Assembly (NCBI RefSeq): GCF_006476045.1
Contig: NZ_SRZY01000029.1
Coordinates: forward strand, 62,001-126,000
Reading direction: 5' to 3'
DNA: 64,000 nucleotides
Source of the DNA: Sphingobacterium lumbrici
GTDB taxonomy: Bacteria > Bacteroidota > Bacteroidia > Sphingobacteriales > Sphingobacteriaceae
The translations under genes were made by a program, and so were the position numbers. Below are positions 37,779 to 46,005 of this stretch, piece by piece. How positions within the stretch are numbered: the stretch's first letter is position 1; the number at the start of each line of letters is the position of its first letter. The notes beneath the pieces are model-generated. The model saw nothing but the letters and a program-made list of their open reading frames with translations. It made no database searches and had not been told where the DNA came from.

Positions 37779-37798
37779 CCTGCCTACCGGCAGGCAGG
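37779..37798. repeat. REP-like GC-rich hairpin
   Basis: The 20-base unit CCTGCCTACCGGCAGGCAGG forms a hairpin (CCTGCC/GGCAGG) in an otherwise AT-rich intergenic region. It resembles short dispersed repeats seen in Bacteroidetes and shares CCTGCC/GGCAGG with the hairpin at 9715-9757. Confidence 0.45.
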
Positions 37799-37851
37799 TC
37801 TCCTCTTCCTTTAAGAACTTATTTACTGAGGAAATATAAAAACCTATTCCT

Positions 37852-38445
37852 TTAGATACCACTCACCCCTCCGGAAACCACTAATTTCATGGCATCCGTC
37901 GCATTCATATCCAGTTTACGTACACGTTCGTTTTTCACTATAACAACCTGTCCGGCAAACGAATAGGAATATGGAAAATAAACAACAACTTCGTCCTTCA
38001 ATCCCAATTTACTAAGATCCCGCTGTGTAAGAAATCCGATTTTCTTCATTCCTGTTTCATTTACTTCTACCAATACCGGTTCGTTAAATTTCTTGGCATC
38101 GCCTACAAAAGCTTCCGTAAAATCCTTAATTGACGAATACAAAGTATTAAATAAAGGTATACGTTTTATAGTACGGTTAAGCCAATGTCTAATGGGATCG
38201 GTAACGAGATTGGTAAATATAACCCCCACAATAATTAATAGTATAATGACCGTCAAAATGCCAATACCCGGAATATATAAAGGGTGACCTTCCTCATCTT
38301 CTAAAAAATGTTGTGTAATATTCAATGTATTATCTAAAGAGGCTACTATCCAAATGATGAGGAATACCGCTCCAGCCAGGGGAACCACCACCAAAGTTCC
38401 TTTGATTAAATAATACAGTAGTTTCTGAAAAATTTTCTTTATCAT
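37852..38445 (-). CDS. DUF502 membrane protein
   Basis: A 197-residue protein with two N-terminal membrane segments (LVVVPLAGAVFLIIWIV and GILTVIILLIIVGVIF) and a C-terminal beta domain with KRIPLFNTLYSSIKD and VVVYFPYSYSFAGQVVIV, typical of DUF502. Function unknown; members are often near cell-wall or transport genes. It starts 2 bp after murF-alr and is very probably co-transcribed with it. Confidence 0.9.
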   Translation of the reverse strand: MIKKIFQKLLYYLIKGTLVVVPLAGAVFLIIWIVASLDNTLNITQHFLEDEEGHPLYIPGIGILTVIILLIIVGVIFTNLVTDPIRHWLNRTIKRIPLFNTLYSSIKDFTEAFVGDAKKFNEPVLVEVNETGMKKIGFLTQRDLSKLGLKDEVVVYFPYSYSFAGQVVIVKNERVRKLDMNATDAMKLVVSGGVSGI

Positions 38446-38447
38446 AA

Positions 38448-40877
38448 TTATTCGTAAAAATAAACTCTTTTCACCCGCGATGAAATCCCTACTAACAGTT
38501 CATAAGGTATAGTCTCGATATCCTTAGCTGTCTGTATCAAATCCGGGAAAACGATCACCTCATCTCCTTCATGTGCGGTGATATCAGTTATATCCAGCAT
38601 GCACATATCCATACAAACGTTGCCTATTGTAGGTACAATTTGTCCGGCGATCATCATTTTTCCTATTCCATTTCCTAAACGGCGGTCATACCCATCAGCG
38701 TATCCTATTTTGACGGTTGCGATACGGCTATCACGTTTCAGGACTCCTTTCCGATCATAACCAACAGTCTCTTCTTTATTTAATTTTTTTATTTGTGAAA
38801 TAGTGGTTTTAAGTGTGCTGACCGACTCCAAATGCAGTCCGTTATCTGACAGGTCAATACCATAGAGCCCTATTCCCAATCGCACCATATCCAATTGTGC
38901 GTCCGGCCAATTTACAATCCCCGTTGTATTACAAATGTGTTTCAAAACCGGGTAGCCCAAACCTGACTCCAATCTGTCTGCCAAGGTTTTAAATTCCTGA
39001 ATCTGCTGCGCTGTAAATTCCTTTTGAGTAGTATCGCCAGAAGCAACCAAGTGCGAAAACACGGATACAACTTTGATCTGTGGACTCTTTTGAAGTGTAA
39101 TAAGTGCATCATCGAATTCATTTGCCATGAATCCTAATCGGTGCATACCGGTATCCAGCTTGATATGTATCGGATAATCTACAAACTGAATATCTGCCAA
39201 AAATTGAAGAAAAGCATTTAAAATCCGTTTGGAATATATCTCCGGCTCTAATTGATAAGTTATCATATCATCAAACGTACCTTCATGCGGACTCAATACC
39301 ATTATCGGCAAGGTTACACCCGCCTTTCTTAACTCTACCCCCTCATCGACAAAAGCTACAGTAAGATAATCTAATTTATTAAACTGTAAGACATTCGCCA
39401 CCTCAAAACCTCCGCTTCCGTAAGAAAAGGCTTTGACCATCGCCATTAATTTTACGTCTTTCCGTAATAAGGAGCGGTATTGTATGAGATTGCTTTCAAT
39501 GGCTTTCAGATTAATCTCCATAACCGTATCATGGGACTTTTCAACTAATTGTTGACTTACCTCTTCCAGATGAAACTTACGCGCCCCCTTAATCAGAATT
39601 GCCTCATTACTAAAATCAATTCGCGGTAAGTCAGCTATCAACTCTGCTGTAGATTCGTAGCACAACACCTCCGAATTTATCGCTGTTATAATACCAAATA
39701 AAGAACGATCAATCAGAACAACCCGTTTTAATAACTGATTATTCAGCAAACGAATCAGTTTATCCATTATTTTGGTTGTAAACTTTGCGTCTGCAAAGCC
39801 GCTTAATATCAATGATTTTTGCGTGTGCTGATTTTGCTGATTCAAAAAATCCAATGCGATCTGTAAGGATGCTAAATCATTGGAATAAGTATCGTCAATA
39901 ATGCTACAATTATTCTTCCCTTTCTTTAATTGCAGACGCATTTCCAGTGGTTTTAATCCCTTTATGCGTTGCTCAATAACAGAGAAGTCATATCCCAATT
40001 GTATCATAACTATTATACAGGTAATGGCATTCTCAACGGAAGCCTTATCTTGAAAAGGGATCACGAAATCAATCTCCTCTTGCTGGTATCGTGCAGTTAT
40101 CTTTGATCCGGCATGATCGGTTGAAATATTTAGAATCCGGAAATCGTCAGACTCATTCGTTCCCCAAGTGAATCCGCTCCGGATGCTTTTGGCATCGGGT
40201 ACGTAATTAGAAGAAAACAAAATTTGTGTAGCATGCTTAAAAAGCTTCCATTTCTCAATTAATTTGTCATTTTTGGAAGAAAAGCCTTCCAAATGTGCTG
40301 TACCGAGGTTGGTCAATATACCAATGGAGGGATCTATCATTTGCTGCAAGGCCTCCATCTCCCCCGGTCGACTGATCCCCGCTTCAATAATGGCTAACGT
40401 ATGATCTGCCTGAAGATTCCAAACCGAAAGTGCAACCCCCAGTTGTGAATTATAACTCTTTGGACTTTGATATACGTTGTACTCAGCAGTCAACAATTGA
40501 TACAACCATTCTTTGACAATAGTTTTACCGTTGCTTCCGGTAATGCCAATGACCGGTATATCGAATTGTTTCCGGTGAACTGCCGCCAACGCCTGAATTG
40601 CTTTAAGTGTATCTTCCACCCAAATAAAATTGGCATCGGGATACGGTGAAATCGAAAAACCAATATCCGAGATCACGAAACTTCTGATACCTTTATCATA
40701 CGCATCTGCAATAAACTGATGCCCATCCCTGCTACTTTTAATCGCAAAAAACACACTCTCCTTCACATCACGAATCTTTCGGCTGTCATAGACCAATTCA
40801 CTTATCGTCCAACTGTCGTCAGCAAGAAAATAGTGTTCAGATGAAAGAATTTGTAATACCGAAGTTATTGTGTACAT
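38448..40877 (-). CDS. murF-alr: Bifunctional MurF - alanine racemase
   Basis: An 809-residue fusion. The first part, about 1-440, is MurF (UDP-MurNAc-tripeptide:D-Ala-D-Ala ligase) with the ATP loop GITGSNGKT. The second, about 455-809, is alanine racemase with the PLP lysine in LMAMVKAFSYGSGG, HLVASGD, and the second catalytic tyrosine in TVGYDRKG. It would both make D-alanine and add the D-Ala-D-Ala end of the peptidoglycan stem. This fusion is usual in Bacteroidetes. The enzyme is cytoplasmic. Confidence 0.96.
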   Translation of the reverse strand: MYTITSVLQILSSEHYFLADDSWTISELVYDSRKIRDVKESVFFAIKSSRDGHQFIADAYDKGIRSFVISDIGFSISPYPDANFIWVEDTLKAIQALAAVHRKQFDIPVIGITGSNGKTIVKEWLYQLLTAEYNVYQSPKSYNSQLGVALSVWNLQADHTLAIIEAGISRPGEMEALQQMIDPSIGILTNLGTAHLEGFSSKNDKLIEKWKLFKHATQILFSSNYVPDAKSIRSGFTWGTNESDDFRILNISTDHAGSKITARYQQEEIDFVIPFQDKASVENAITCIIVMIQLGYDFSVIEQRIKGLKPLEMRLQLKKGKNNCSIIDDTYSNDLASLQIALDFLNQQNQHTQKSLILSGFADAKFTTKIMDKLIRLLNNQLLKRVVLIDRSLFGIITAINSEVLCYESTAELIADLPRIDFSNEAILIKGARKFHLEEVSQQLVEKSHDTVMEINLKAIESNLIQYRSLLRKDVKLMAMVKAFSYGSGGFEVANVLQFNKLDYLTVAFVDEGVELRKAGVTLPIMVLSPHEGTFDDMITYQLEPEIYSKRILNAFLQFLADIQFVDYPIHIKLDTGMHRLGFMANEFDDALITLQKSPQIKVVSVFSHLVASGDTTQKEFTAQQIQEFKTLADRLESGLGYPVLKHICNTTGIVNWPDAQLDMVRLGIGLYGIDLSDNGLHLESVSTLKTTISQIKKLNKEETVGYDRKGVLKRDSRIATVKIGYADGYDRRLGNGIGKMMIAGQIVPTIGNVCMDMCMLDITDITAHEGDEVIVFPDLIQTAKDIETIPYELLVGISSRVKRVYFYE

Positions 40878-40945
40878 AGTGAAATATTGTTACGAATTTC
40901 ATCATTATTTTTAATAAGTTAGGTATTTTTTGAACATTTGTACAA

Positions 40946-41428
40946 ATGAATGACCGTTATACAAACAAAAAAATCTACACTCCGCATCAGGCTAAATTAA
41001 AAGCCGAAAATTATTGCGCGTATCAAGAACGGGCACAACAGGAAGTAAGAGACAAATTGTATGAGTGGGGGTTACACTCCGATGATGTAGAAAACATCAT
41101 TTCGGAGCTTATTTCAGAAAATTTTTTAAATGAGGAACGGTTTGCTATGGCGTACGCATCCGGAAAATTTAGAATAAAAGGCTGGGGAAAAGTAAAAATC
41201 AGGCAACATCTTAAGCAAAAAAAAATACCAGAAAAATTAATTAAAAATGCAATTAACGCGATAGACGGCGAAGAATACAACCAAAAAATCAATCACTTAG
41301 TAGATTTAAAAACGAAAAACGAAAAAAAACCATACAATATTAAGCTAAAAACCAAACTATACAATTATCTCGCTGCTAAAGGTTATGAAAACGATATCAT
41401 CTTTCAGAAAATACATGAAGATTCCTAA
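40946..41428 (+). CDS. recX: RecX-family regulatory protein
   Basis: A 160-residue alpha-helical protein with the RecX repeat pattern: YCAYQERAQQEVRDKL, then LNEERFAMAYASGKFRIKGWGKVKI, followed by a helix rich in Lys. RecX limits RecA filament growth. No recA is adjacent. It is divergent from murF-alr. Length fits the family. Confidence 0.88.
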   Translation: MNDRYTNKKIYTPHQAKLKAENYCAYQERAQQEVRDKLYEWGLHSDDVENIISELISENFLNEERFAMAYASGKFRIKGWGKVKIRQHLKQKKIPEKLIKNAINAIDGEEYNQKINHLVDLKTKNEKKPYNIKLKTKLYNYLAAKGYENDIIFQKIHEDS

Positions 41429-41640
41429 ATTCGCCCCTATAAACCACAACAAAATACAGCCGGTTATAACCCCTATAAATCAAATGGTAAAATTTATGGA
41501 TAATAGTGCATATATTTTCTGATAAAATTCATTTTTACAACTACTTTAACACATCAATTATTAACAGTTAAACAGTTGTAACAAAGACACTTCAATAATA
41601 TTTATTGATTATTTTTCAACTTTTTCAGGCCTTAATTTCT

Positions 41641-41648
41641 TATATTTG
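41641..41648 (+). promoter_or_regulatory. Candidate -7 box for the secreted ORF
   Basis: TATATTTG matches TAnnTTTG exactly; transcription would begin near 41655, giving a leader of about 75 nt. Confidence 0.55.
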
Positions 41649-41652
41649 CAGA

Positions 41653-41716
41653 CAGCGAACAGTTAATTGCGCCAAGTGGGATAATTCCTGTGTTAATTCG
41701 TTAAAGGAACTCGCTG
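41653..41716 (+). ncRNA. Putative structured 5' leader
   Basis: An outer stem pairs CAGCGA (41653-41658) with TCGCTG (41711-41716). Inside, TTCCT (41685-41689) pairs with AGGAA (41705-41709), enclosing TTAA-TTCG-TTAA, a UUCG tetraloop hairpin. No known riboswitch or small-RNA consensus was recognised. Confidence 0.35.
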
Positions 41717-41729
41717 CTGGACATAAAAA

Positions 41730-42029
41730 ATGGGTATAAAAAAGCTAACATACGTACTAATGACTTTAGGATTTTTCCTAATTTCGTCAACATGCGTTTA
41801 TGTTGTGTCCGAGAAGAGCTTTTACGATACCGAACATGCTGAAAATACAAATACACAATCTGCCGACGACACAGACAGCGAACGACAGCTAGATGATGAT
41901 TACGTTATCACTAATATGTTAACTCCTGTAGAAAGCAATTTTCTTTACGCCCTTTATTATCACCCCGGCGACACAAAAGTAAAGCATATCCTCATAAGGC
42001 TTCATTGCCCACCTCCAAACATTTCCTAG
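41730..42029 (+). CDS. Hypothetical exported/membrane-anchored protein, 99 residues
   Basis: An N-terminal signal or anchor (KKLTYVLMTLGFFLISS) is followed by an acidic, low-complexity middle (NTNTQSADDTDSERQLDDD) and a C-terminal stretch ending at an amber stop. The same frame stays open for 47 further codons after the TAG, to 42173, so the ORF may be a truncated form of a longer gene. It has a -7 box and a structured leader. A 72-codon minus-strand ORF overlaps its end but has no support. No family recognised. Confidence 0.5.
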   Translation: MGIKKLTYVLMTLGFFLISSTCVYVVSEKSFYDTEHAENTNTQSADDTDSERQLDDDYVITNMLTPVESNFLYALYYHPGDTKVKHILIRLHCPPPNIS

Positions 42030-42200
42030 CATTTCTTCATTTATCATCGTGAAATATTGATGGGCAATAACGCACAGGTAATATTCCGTCACGAAGTAAT
42101 AATACACGATGAGATAATACCTGATTTCGTACGGCAACGCTTAGAAATAGTTATTTCATACTGCTTAATCTAAGAATATATAATAAAATAATTTTTTAAA

Positions 42201-42629
42201 ATGAAACTATCTATAGCAAATTTAACTTCAGTATTGGCATTGGCCTTTGGAACATGTACAATAGTAAACGCACAACAACTGAATGAGCAAGAATTAAAAC
42301 TTAATATTGATAAAATTTCTAATTCAACAGAACGCATCAAAGCCCTTGAACCGGTTACATTCGTTTACAATACCGATAAATATAAAAAACTAAACTTACC
42401 TACCGGAAATCAATACGGTTTTCTAGCAAGCAATGTGGAAAGTGTATTTCCAGATCTGGTACAGGCATCTTCAAAATTTTATAGTAGCGGAAAAAACACC
42501 TCAAAGGTTGCAAAATATGAAGAGGTAAACTTAAATGATCTTATCCCTTTATTGGTTGCAGCCCTAAAAGAGCAACAAGCGCAAATTGAAGCACTACAAC
42601 AAGAAGTAAATAACTTAAAATCAAAATAA
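42201..42629 (+). CDS. Secreted protein with S74-like chaperone domain
   Basis: A 142-residue protein: signal peptide (ALAFGTCTIVNAQ), then a fold resembling the intramolecular chaperone/peptidase S74 domain of phage tail fibres: a strand VTFVYNTDKY, GNQYGFLASNVESVFPDLV, VNLNDLIPLLVAALKEQQ and a C-terminal coiled coil (AQIEALQQEVNNLKSK). The SDxxxK self-cleavage motif normally preceding it is absent, so cleavage is unlikely. Such domains also occur at the end of Bacteroidetes surface proteins. A terminator follows. Confidence 0.75.
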   Translation: MKLSIANLTSVLALAFGTCTIVNAQQLNEQELKLNIDKISNSTERIKALEPVTFVYNTDKYKKLNLPTGNQYGFLASNVESVFPDLVQASSKFYSSGKNTSKVAKYEEVNLNDLIPLLVAALKEQQAQIEALQQEVNNLKSK

Positions 42630-42640
42630 AGTTGCAATAG

Positions 42641-42692
42641 AAAGCCAAGATGTCCTTGGGATACATTCCTCCGGACAGCTTGGCTTTTTTTC
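42641..42692 (+). terminator. Rho-independent terminator
   Basis: Arms 42641-42655 and 42673-42687 pair with one mismatch, followed by a T run. Confidence 0.85.
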
Positions 42693-42825
42693 TCTACGCC
42701 TTCACCCCTGCTTTCCCATTACCTTCAAAGTGAAAAAGCCTCCAAAGTATAATTATTTCTGATTCAATCACATTACTATATCTCACAAATCAAGGGAAAA
42801 ATAATTTAGAAAAAACACCTTTTTA

Positions 42826-42857
42826 TTTTGGAGATTTAGCCGAAAGCTCTATATTTG
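42826..42857 (+). promoter_or_regulatory. Bacteroidetes-type promoter of the tRNA-Gly/tRNA-Leu unit
   Basis: A -33 TTTTG (42826-42830) and a perfect -7 TATATTTG (42850-42857) are 19 bp apart. The tRNA-Gly starts 12 bp downstream of the -7 box. This is the clearest promoter in the window. Confidence 0.8.
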
Positions 42858-42868
42858 CACCACGTCAA

Positions 42869-42941
42869 GCGAAAGTAGCTCAGTTGGTAGAGCACAACCT
42901 TGCCAAGGTTGGGGTCGCGAGTTCGAATCTCGTCTTTCGCT
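42869..42941 (+). tRNA. tRNA-Gly (GCC)
   Basis: 73 nt with acceptor GCGAAAG/CTTTCGC, D arm GCTC...GAGC, anticodon stem CAACC/GGTTG with loop TTGCCAA (anticodon GCC), and GGTTCGAATC-type T arm (GAGTTCGAATCTC). CCA is not encoded. First gene of a two-tRNA transcript. Confidence 0.97.
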
Positions 42942-42946
42942 CAGTT

Positions 42947-43031
42947 GCCTAGGTGGTGGAACTGGTAGACACGCAGGACTTAAAATCCTGTTCCCGTTAA
43001 GGGAGTGCGGGTTCGATTCCCGCCCTAGGTA
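42947..43031 (+). tRNA. tRNA-Leu (TAA)
   Basis: 85 nt class II tRNA. Acceptor GCCTAGG/CCTAGGT, anticodon stem CAGGA/TCCTG with loop CTTAAAA (anticodon TAA), a long variable arm (GTTCCCGTTAAGGGAGT) and T arm GCGGGTTCGATTCCCGC. It lies 5 bp after tRNA-Gly. Confidence 0.97.
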
Positions 43032-43035
43032 CTTC

Positions 43036-43070
43036 AAAAACCTTCTCTATTGAAAATAGGGAAGGTTTTT
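43036..43070 (+). terminator. Terminator of the tRNA unit
   Basis: AAAAACCTTC at 43036 pairs with GAAGGTTTTT at 43061-43070, with additional pairs inside, ending in T5. Confidence 0.85.
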
Positions 43071-43176
43071 CTGTTTTAGAGAGTATTCCTGCACATAAAA
43101 CAGCACATAGATTTAACACGAAGCTAAGGATGGATCAAATTTTGGATTGCTTTATATCATCCAGAGGGCATTAAAT

Positions 43177-43210
43177 AAAGAAAAGCGAGACAATTATTGC
43201 TCGCTTTTCC
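43177..43210 (-). terminator. Terminator of minus-strand tRNA-Leu
   Basis: On the minus strand GAAAAGCGAG pairs with CTCGCTTTTC (plus coordinates 43180-43189 and 43200-43209), followed by a T-rich run. Confidence 0.8.
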
Positions 43211-43217
43211 TGTTAAG

Positions 43218-43299
43218 TACCCAGCGCCGGAGTCGAACCGGCACATCCGAAGATATTGGTGTTTGAGACCAACGCGTCTACCAATTCCGCCAGCTGGGC
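43218..43299 (-). tRNA. tRNA-Leu (CAA)
   Basis: 82 nt on the minus strand. Acceptor GCCCAGC/GCTGGGT, anticodon stem TTGGT/ACCAA with loop CTCAAAC (anticodon CAA), a variable arm containing TATCTTCGGATGT and T arm GCCGGTTCGACTCCGGC. CCA is not encoded. Confidence 0.97.
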
Positions 43300-43590
43300 T
43301 TGCTGTATCTTGATGACGATGCAAATATAGGCTTTCTACATTATTTTCCAAAAATATTTTAGCACCATTTGTTAAACCTATTGATTATTAAAGTGATTCA
43401 TTTTTATCCCTTCCATAAAAGGTTATACAAACTTCTCTACTCATTATCCGCGAGGGTCGAAGCACAAATAGTACGGCTCAGGGAGCCCCATCTACTGACT
43501 AAAAAATGAAAGCAATGGCTGTAGCAAAAGCGGTTATCACGAAAGAAAATCCTATGCTGTAATTTTTCGCTACATCATCATTGATAGCAG

Positions 43591-43971
43591 TTAATTTGAT
43601 TTCGCTACCGGAATCAACATTTGTTTAATTACGGGAAAGCGAAATACGATAGTGATCCAAAGTACTATTTGAACCGTCACCGCCATTGCTATAGGTTCAT
43701 CATGTTGCAAATGTGATGCAATAGCACCACCCATATATGCTACAAGAAGCAACGCACCGATGAATCCTGTTCTCGGAATAAGAAACAAAATAAGCGATAA
43801 AATTTCGATCACACCTATCAGAAGATAGGTATCCGGAGCAAAGCCCATTGCAGCTGCCTGTGCTAAGGTAGATTCGTCCTGCACAAGTTTCATAAAGGCA
43901 CTAAAGGCAAAAAGCAGTCCTAATATAATGGTCAACGTCCATCCTGCTCTTTTGATTGTTTTTCTAGACAT
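43591..43971 (-). CDS. DoxX-family membrane protein
   Basis: A 126-residue protein with four hydrophobic segments, matching the DoxX family (LLFAFSAFMKL, then AAAMGFAPDTYLLIGVIEILSLILF). DoxX members are small membrane proteins linked to oxidative stress or respiratory modules. It lies just downstream of a deleted nitroreductase on the same strand, and both may once have been under the divergent HxlR regulator. Confidence 0.82.
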   Translation of the reverse strand: MSRKTIKRAGWTLTIILGLLFAFSAFMKLVQDESTLAQAAAMGFAPDTYLLIGVIEILSLILFLIPRTGFIGALLLVAYMGGAIASHLQHDEPIAMAVTVQIVLWITIVFRFPVIKQMLIPVAKSN

Positions 43972-43991
43972 GGTGTTATTTTTTATTTATG

Positions 43992-44177
43992 TTAAATTAT
44001 TCCTGTTACAAATGCTTCTTTCGGCAATCTCACTTTTTGAACGTAGAGTTGCATCCCTGCAGAGGAAGCAGGCAGATTAATAGTTTCTACAATTTGATTA
44101 AGCAGATCGGTCGATACATTTTTTTTACTGTATTTTTTGGTGGCATATTGCCAATTAAGTGTTTCTATTAAACTCAT
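43992..44177 (-). pseudogene. Internally deleted nitroreductase-family gene
   Basis: The 61 codons begin exactly like NAD(P)H-dependent nitroreductases of Bacteroidetes (MSLIETLNWQYATKKYS, then NLPASSAGMQ), but at about residue 43 jump to KVRLPKEAFV, the kind of sequence that closes full-length members (about 200 residues). Roughly 140-150 codons appear lost with the frame kept. The remainder lacks most of the FMN-binding and dimer core, so it should be inactive. It is divergent from an HxlR regulator, the usual arrangement for this family. Confidence 0.7.
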
Positions 44178-44224
44178 TATTCTATTTGTTTTTGATTATG
44201 TGGACAAAGTTCCTTAAAATTTGT

Positions 44225-44254
44225 TTACTTTTGTCACTAACTAACAAAAAGTAA
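44225..44254. promoter_or_regulatory. Candidate HxlR operator and -7 box
   Basis: TTACTTTTGT (44225-44234) and ACAAAAAGTAA (44244-44254) form an imperfect inverted repeat around 9 bp. The left half contains TACTTTTG (44226-44233), a perfect TAnnTTTG -7 box for the HxlR gene. The TACT/AGTA ends resemble sites of HxlR-type regulators, so autoregulation is plausible. Confidence 0.4.
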
Positions 44255-44281
44255 TAGTAACATAGAGGTAACAAAGTAGGT

Positions 44282-44632
44282 ATGACGGAACAAATTCACA
44301 CACAAACAGCCTGCACCAGAGCCATCATGGCCGTACACGATGCCATGTATGTTCTCGGAGGGAAATGGAAAATCTCCATTGTAGCGTCGCTCCTATTTGG
44401 AAAAAAAAGATACTCTGACATCCTGAGAGATGTAGAGGGAATTTCGGGCAAAATGCTCAGCCGGGAGCTGAAAGAAATGGAAATGAACCAACTCATCAAA
44501 CGGACAGTTGCTACCACGCAACCTATTACAGTTATCTATGAACTTACCGAATATGGAGAAACAGTAAAACCCGTTATTAATGTGCTGGCACAATGGGGTA
44601 CCTATCACCGAAAAAAAATAATTGGAAAGTAA
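44282..44632 (+). CDS. HxlR-family transcriptional regulator
   Basis: A 116-residue winged-helix protein of the HxlR family: an early cysteine (QTACTRAIMAVHDAMYVLGGKWKISI), then KRYSDILRDVEGISGKMLSRELKEME as recognition region, and YELTEYGETVKPVI. The N-terminal Cys can sense quinones or oxidants in relatives such as YodB. It is divergent from a deleted nitroreductase, its probable former target. Confidence 0.93.
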   Translation: MTEQIHTQTACTRAIMAVHDAMYVLGGKWKISIVASLLFGKKRYSDILRDVEGISGKMLSRELKEMEMNQLIKRTVATTQPITVIYELTEYGETVKPVINVLAQWGTYHRKKIIGK

Positions 44633-44763
44633 TTATCTTATACCTAAGATAATAATTCCGCAAAAAATTAAATTCATATACAAGAAAAAAAAGCTTTTTC
44701 AATAGTATATTTTTCCCATTAAATGATTAGCTTGTATTCCTAACGAAGAAATAACCTATACAG

Positions 44764-46005
44764 ATGAAAAGAGTAGTAATAACAGGATTGGGGACGATAA
44801 ATCCCTTAGGAAATGATATCCGGACATTTTGGAATAATGCGATATCCGCCAAGAGTAGTGCTCGTTTAATAAGCAGGTTCGATGCGTCAAAATTTAGAAC
44901 ACAAATTGCATGTGAGGTTCAGAATTTTGATCCAACTACATATTTAGACCGCAATGAGATTAAGAGGAGCGATTTATTCACACAATTCGCCTTGTATAGT
45001 GCCACACAGGCGTTAGAAGATTCCGGCTTAACTGTTTCCTCCATGAATCCTTTCGACATCGGTGTTATTTGGGGAGTGGGACAAGGTGGAATGGGAACAT
45101 TTGAAACCGAAGTAGAAAACTATGTGCAGGGAAATTATATACCCCGGTTCAGTCCATTTTTTGTACCCAAGTTAATTGTCAATATGGCATCAGGGATGAT
45201 ATCCATGAAATTTGGCTTACAAGGAATTAATTACACCACCGTTTCAGCCTGTGCGACGTCCAATACAGCAATTATGGACGCATTCAACTACATCCGCTTG
45301 GGTAAAGCAAAGGTATTTATTACCGGAGGATCGGAAGCTCCTATAACTGCAGCCTCCATTGGCGGTTTTTCGGCGATGAAAGCCATGTCTACCCGAAATC
45401 ACGATCCACTTACAGCCAGTCGCCCTTTTGATCAGGATCGGGATGGCTTTGTTATGGCTGAAGGAGCAGGTGCATTAGTATTAGAAGAATATGAGCATGC
45501 CAGGAAAAGGGGTGCAAAAATCTACGCAGAATTAGCCGGTGCGGCGATGACAGCCGATGCTTATCACATGACATCCCCGCATCCTGAAGGTCTTGGTGCA
45601 GCCAAAGCAATGGAATTAGCGTTAGAAGAAGCTCAATTGAACACTTCGGAATTAGGTTATCTCAACCTACATGCTACTTCTACTCCCGTAGGTGATATCA
45701 GTGAATTAAATGCCGTTCATAAGGTTTTCAAAAAATCAGAAAATATGGTCGTCAGCTCGACTAAATCAATGACTGGTCATCTGCTCGGAGCCGCAGGTGC
45801 TATAGAAGCTATTCTAGCCATCAAATCTATTAACGAAAGTATTATCCCTCCTACCATTAACATCGAAAATTTAGACATCAATATTCCGGAAGGTATACGG
45901 ATTGTCGTAAACGACGCATTAGAAAAGCGGATAGATGCGGCAATGAGCAATGCTTTTGGATTTGGGGGGCATAATTCTACTGTGATATTCAAGAGATTTC
46001 AATAA
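44764..46005 (+). CDS. fabF: 3-oxoacyl-[acyl-carrier-protein] synthase II
   Basis: A 413-residue condensing enzyme. Catalytic residues are visible: C163 in VSACATSNTA, first His in HATSTPVGD and second His in SMTGHLLGAAGA, with the closing NAFGFGGHN. It elongates acyl-ACP with malonyl-ACP. Unlike the usual acpP-fabF-rnc cluster, no acpP is adjacent, so it may be a second FabF copy or serve a special lipid. Confidence 0.93.
   Translation: MKRVVITGLGTINPLGNDIRTFWNNAISAKSSARLISRFDASKFRTQIACEVQNFDPTTYLDRNEIKRSDLFTQFALYSATQALEDSGLTVSSMNPFDIGVIWGVGQGGMGTFETEVENYVQGNYIPRFSPFFVPKLIVNMASGMISMKFGLQGINYTTVSACATSNTAIMDAFNYIRLGKAKVFITGGSEAPITAASIGGFSAMKAMSTRNHDPLTASRPFDQDRDGFVMAEGAGALVLEEYEHARKRGAKIYAELAGAAMTADAYHMTSPHPEGLGAAKAMELALEEAQLNTSELGYLNLHATSTPVGDISELNAVHKVFKKSENMVVSSTKSMTGHLLGAAGAIEAILAIKSINESIIPPTINIENLDINIPEGIRIVVNDALEKRIDAAMSNAFGFGGHNSTVIFKRFQ

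Larger units (their letters stand above)
41429..41729 (+). other. Intergenic region with promoter and structured leader
   Basis: 301 bp, AT-rich. It contains TATATTTG at 41641-41648 and a possible structured RNA at 41653-41716 upstream of the ATG at 41730. Confidence 0.5.

Noticed and set aside
41653-41716. 6S RNA, tmRNA or another known structured RNA
   Set aside because: Too short and without the recognisable conserved parts of these RNAs; kept only as an unnamed leader.
41919-42137. Minus-strand 72-codon ORF
   Set aside because: Overlaps the end of the plus-strand secreted ORF, has no promoter-like box or family signal, and has a Tyr/Ile-rich low-complexity composition.
43504-43616. Minus-strand open frame encoding a hydrophobic tail (VAKNYSIGFSFVITAFATAIAFIF) after DoxX
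   Set aside because: No ATG, GTG or TTG start between the in-frame upstream stop and the segment.
44764-46005. Secondary-metabolite ketosynthase
   Set aside because: All motifs and length fit primary FabF, and no polyketide or aryl-polyene genes lie next to it.
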